Source: Draconibacterium mangrovi_A (GTDB taxonomy: Bacteria > Bacteroidota > Bacteroidia > Bacteroidales > Prolixibacteraceae). From it: 64,000 nucleotides of DNA. The notes beneath the pieces are model-generated. The model saw nothing but the letters and a program-made list of their open reading frames with translations. It ran no database searches and was not told where the DNA came from. Below, piece by piece: positions 60,988 through 64,000 of this stretch. The position numbers were made by a program, and so were the translations under genes. The stretch is taken from NCBI RefSeq assembly GCF_037646455.1, contig NZ_JBBIXN010000002.1, positions 1-64,000 of the forward strand. The letters are read 5' to 3'. Positions within the stretch are counted from its first letter, which is position 1, and the number at the start of each line of letters is the position of its first letter.

Positions 60988-63900
60988 ATGAAGACAAATC
61001 TATTTCTGCTTGTCATCGCCATGTTTGTTGCTCTGTCATCAGCGGCACAGGTAGATGCTTCGCTATTTCGGTATACCGATGTTTCTGAATTAAAAATTGC
61101 CTTTGTTTATGCCGGTGATATCTGGCTGGTTGACAAAGATGGCGGACAGGCATCGCGATTAAGTTCTCCCGAAGGAGAGGAAGTAAAACCCAAGTTCTCA
61201 CCCGATGGACAGACCCTGGCTTTTTCGGCCAATTACGATGGCTCAATGGATGTTTACACCGTCCCTGTTAACGGGGGACTTCCTCAACGCATTACCTGGC
61301 GTGGCAGTATCGTTACCGACTGGCATCCCAGTGGCGAAAAGATTATGTTTGCCACTTCAAAGGAAAGTGGCAGGCAGCGTTTTTCGCGGTTATTTACCAT
61401 TGACAAAGACGGAGGATTACCCGAAGTTCTGCCTCCTGCTTATGCCGAAGTCGGAGTTTTTTCTCCCGATGGAAAGTATTTGGCTTTTACCGATAAATCG
61501 CGTTTAAACCGAACATGGAAAAGATACCGGGGAGGAATGGCCCCAGATATTTATGTAATGAACCTGGAGGATTACACCACCCAAAACATTACAAATAACA
61601 ATGCCAGTGATGAGTTACCCATGTGGAGCGAAAATAAAATTTATTACCTGTCAGATAATGGTCCTGAAAAACGATACAATATCTGGTGCTATAATGTTGA
61701 TTCGAAAACAAATCGTCAGGTCACTGATTTTTCTGAATTTGACGTTCACTTTCCCTCAATTGGACCAGATGATCTGGTTTTTGAAGCGGGTGGTGATTTG
61801 TATTTGATGAACCTGTCGACCGAAGAAACCAAACAAGTTGAGATTACTGTGCTTACCGACCAAATGGCAAGTATGCCAAAAAATGTAAAAGTGAACAAAT
61901 ACCTGATAGGAGCTGATATTTCTCCCGACGGAAATCGTGTAATAGCTGAAGCACGTGGAGAAGTTTTCTCACTCCCTGCCGAAAAAGGATTCATATTGAA
62001 TCTTACCCAAAGTTCAGGTGTTGCAGAACGTTCGCCGGCCTGGTCGCCCGACGGAAAAACAATAGCGTGGTGGAGCGATGCTTCAGGAGAATATGAACTA
62101 ACGCTTTATGATGTTGAAAAGGAAACCTCAAAAACTGTTACTTCACTGGGACCCGGGTTTCGCTACGATTTGTACTGGTCACCAAATTCGAAGAAACTGG
62201 CTTTTATTGATCAAACCATGAGCATAAAAGTGTGTGATGTAGAAAGCGGCGAGGTCAAAGAAATAGATAAAGCACTGTGGATGATGCACGGTCCATTGCA
62301 AGGATTTTCTGTTTCCTGGTCGTCGGATAGCCGTTATGTGACGTGGAGCAGAGGAGTAGAGAACCGTAATTCAGTCGTGTTTATTTACGATGTACAGGAA
62401 AATCAGAAACATGCCGTAACGTCTGAATTTTACAGCAATACTTCGCCTACCTTCGATCCGGACGGAAAATACCTTTATGTGATCACAAACCGCTCGATGA
62501 CGCCCGACTACAGCGATTTCGATAACACTTTTATTTATTCAAAGTCATCACAAATTGCAGCTATCAGTCTTCAGAAAGATACTCCATCTCCCATTGAACC
62601 TGAAAATGATAGGGTAGAGATAAAAGAAGACGAAGATAATAACGGTGACAAGGAAACTGAAGAAAAAGACGAATCGGAAGAAGAGGAAGAGGCAATTAAC
62701 ACTGATTTTGACGGATTGGAACAACGCCTCGTTATATTGCCGGTTGATGCAGGTAATTATCAAAGCCTGGCAGCTACCAAAGGAAAAGTGATTTTTCATG
62801 ACTTGACGAATACCAGTGGTGAAAATGCAAAAAGGCCAGTTGTTTACTGGGACTTAAAAGATCGCGAACTCAAAACGATTATTGATAATGCCGATGGATT
62901 TGTTATTGCTGCGAACGGCGAAAAAATGTTGGTTATGAGTAAAGGCCAGCTGAGTGTAATCGGTGTAAATGAGAATCAGAAAGCAGAAAAGTTCGTGCCA
63001 CTTCAGGATATGGAAATGAATGTGGTTCCGAAAGAAGAATGGAAACAATTGTTTGCCGATGCCTGGCGGATTGAACGTGATTATTTCTACGACAAAAACA
63101 TGCATGGATTGGATTGGAATGCCTTGAAAAAGAAATACGGTGAGCTAATTGAACAGGCTGCCAGCCGCGAAGATGTGAACTTTATCCTCGGAGAGTTGAT
63201 CGGCGAAATGAACGCATCACATACATACAAAGGCGGCGGCGATCTGGAACAAGCACCTCGTCAGAAAACCGGATATTTGGGTGTTGACTGGGCGATTAGC
63301 GATGGTGCATACCGAATCAAAAATATATTGAAAGGCGCCAAATGGGATGCCGAAGCACGTTCTCCACTTGCCGAGCCCGGAGTTGACGTGGAAGAAGGAG
63401 ACTATATTTTGAAAGTGAACGGACTACCTCTATCAGTGGATAACGAGCCAGCTGCCGCGTTTCAGGGGCTGGGCGGCAAAACCGTTGAACTTACGGTTAG
63501 CAAGACGACTTCGGAAGCTGATGCCATAAAAGTGGTTGTAAAATTGCTTGATGATGAATCGAGGCTTCGTCATTTAGCCTGGATAGAAGCCAAACGCCAG
63601 AGGGTAGACGAAGCTACCGATGGAAAAGTGGGTTACATTTATGTGCGAAGCACCGGAATTGATGGGCAAAATGAGCTGGCTCGCCAGTTTTACGGACAAT
63701 GGAATAAAGATGGTTTGATCATCGACGAGCGTTTTAACAGCGGTGGGCAGATTCCCGATCGTTTTATTGAATTGTTAAACCGCAAAGCTTTGGCTTACTG
63801 GGCCGTTCGTGACGGCCACGACTGGCAATGGCCGCCGGTTGGTCATTTCGGACCAAAAGTAATGCTTATAAATGGCTGGAGCGGATCCGGAGGAGATGCC

Positions 63901-64000
63901 TTCCCCGATTATTTCCGCAAAGCCGAGCTCGGACCGCTGGTTGGATCGCGCACATGGGGCGGTTTGATTGGGATAAGCGGAACTCCTTCACTGATCGATG
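60988..64000 (+). CDS. Tricorn-type S41 protease homologue (cut by window end)
   Basis: The first 1004 codons of a protein starting MKTNLFLLVIAMFVALSSAA (signal peptide, cut near SAAQ). Two TolB/WD40-like propellers fill about 30-560 (VKPKFSPDGQTLAFSANYDG, FSPDGKYLAFTDKS, RSPAWSPDGKTIAWWSDASG, LYWSPNSKKLAF). An acidic linker of about 30 residues (near 535-570) follows, then a helical C1 domain (EEWKQLFADAWRIERDYFYD), a PDZ-like part (GVDVEEGDYILKVNGLPLSV) and the S41 catalytic core with MNASHTYKGGG (His) and GWSGSGGDAFPD (nucleophile Ser). In tricorn protease these degrade oligopeptides; bacterial homologues are periplasmic. The C-terminus lies beyond 64000. Confidence 0.93.
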   Translation, partial: MKTNLFLLVIAMFVALSSAAQVDASLFRYTDVSELKIAFVYAGDIWLVDKDGGQASRLSSPEGEEVKPKFSPDGQTLAFSANYDGSMDVYTVPVNGGLPQRITWRGSIVTDWHPSGEKIMFATSKESGRQRFSRLFTIDKDGGLPEVLPPAYAEVGVFSPDGKYLAFTDKSRLNRTWKRYRGGMAPDIYVMNLEDYTTQNITNNNASDELPMWSENKIYYLSDNGPEKRYNIWCYNVDSKTNRQVTDFSEFDVHFPSIGPDDLVFEAGGDLYLMNLSTEETKQVEITVLTDQMASMPKNVKVNKYLIGADISPDGNRVIAEARGEVFSLPAEKGFILNLTQSSGVAERSPAWSPDGKTIAWWSDASGEYELTLYDVEKETSKTVTSLGPGFRYDLYWSPNSKKLAFIDQTMSIKVCDVESGEVKEIDKALWMMHGPLQGFSVSWSSDSRYVTWSRGVENRNSVVFIYDVQENQKHAVTSEFYSNTSPTFDPDGKYLYVITNRSMTPDYSDFDNTFIYSKSSQIAAISLQKDTPSPIEPENDRVEIKEDEDNNGDKETEEKDESEEEEEAINTDFDGLEQRLVILPVDAGNYQSLAATKGKVIFHDLTNTSGENAKRPVVYWDLKDRELKTIIDNADGFVIAANGEKMLVMSKGQLSVIGVNENQKAEKFVPLQDMEMNVVPKEEWKQLFADAWRIERDYFYDKNMHGLDWNALKKKYGELIEQAASREDVNFILGELIGEMNASHTYKGGGDLEQAPRQKTGYLGVDWAISDGAYRIKNILKGAKWDAEARSPLAEPGVDVEEGDYILKVNGLPLSVDNEPAAAFQGLGGKTVELTVSKTTSEADAIKVVVKLLDDESRLRHLAWIEAKRQRVDEATDGKVGYIYVRSTGIDGQNELARQFYGQWNKDGLIIDERFNSGGQIPDRFIELLNRKALAYWAVRDGHDWQWPPVGHFGPKVMLINGWSGSGGDAFPDYFRKAELGPLVGSRTWGGLIGISGTPSLID

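Overview
The window comes from a member of the Bacteroidota. Supporting signs are a SusC/SusD pair, DUF5686, DUF3078 and DUF2490 outer-membrane proteins, lipoproteins with Bacteroidota-type lipoboxes, and promoters of the TAnnTTTG (-7) type with a TTG (-33) where one can be seen. The gene set (L-fucose isomerase, multihaem cytochrome c, MinD-ferredoxin ATPases with NifX-like proteins) would fit an anaerobic or facultative Bacteroidales/Marinilabiliales-type organism; that placement is inference. Most of the window is compact core chromosome. The sequence contains one 98-base run of N (24583-24680) inside a repetitive gene.

Layout. 1-8.1 kb: SirB1-like protein and nucleoside phosphorylase, a Lys/Glu-rich repeat protein with a GH16-like C-terminus coupled to a frameshifted PAS gene, a patatin/beta-barrel protein and a secreted protein with a degenerate M23-like region. 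8.1-13.3 kb (minus strand): MBL-fold hydrolase, MFS transporter, a 58-codon remnant of an FAD oxidoreductase, two MinD/Mrp ATPases with 2x[4Fe-4S], two NifX-family proteins and a DUF5320 protein. This set resembles the 'orange protein' (ORP) clusters of sulfate reducers. 13.5-20.5 kb: PQQ-type propeller, then a damage-response cassette (S24 repressor, four-helix-bundle protein, Y-family polymerase, DnaE-type polymerase). 20.5-30 kb: palindrome-rich spacer, NhaC antiporter, giant TPR-like protein, DUF5686 protein, MFS transporter. 30.3-34.7 kb: fucI, GntR regulator with ligand domain, TolB-like propeller. 34.7-46.7 kb: small housekeeping and envelope genes and an orphan SusC/SusD pair. 46.7-51.3 kb: ribH, YfgM-like protein, recF-DUF721 pair, ndk, NrnA-like DHH phosphoesterase. 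51.4-58.9 kb: two FKBP lipoproteins, a YciB-Nudix fusion, an octahaem cytochrome, an RsmI-like methylase, a PhnP-like hydrolase, MFS transporter and asnA. 59.0-61.0 kb: tRNA-Arg(TCT) followed by an AT-rich, decayed island with an integrase remnant, an IS-end-like repeat, an unknown lipoprotein and a 41-aa membrane peptide. 61.0 kb to the end: a tricorn-type protease homologue cut by the window edge.

I do not see a clear-cut new defence or mobile system. The most rewarding loci are the ORP-like cluster with its decayed oxidoreductase, the repeat/GH16-like plus PAS pair, the S24-dinB-dnaE cassette with its dyad sequences, the YciB-Nudix fusion, and the tRNA-Arg integration scar. Starts were moved downstream of the longest open frame where a signal peptide, an overlap with the upstream stop codon or a promoter box supported it.
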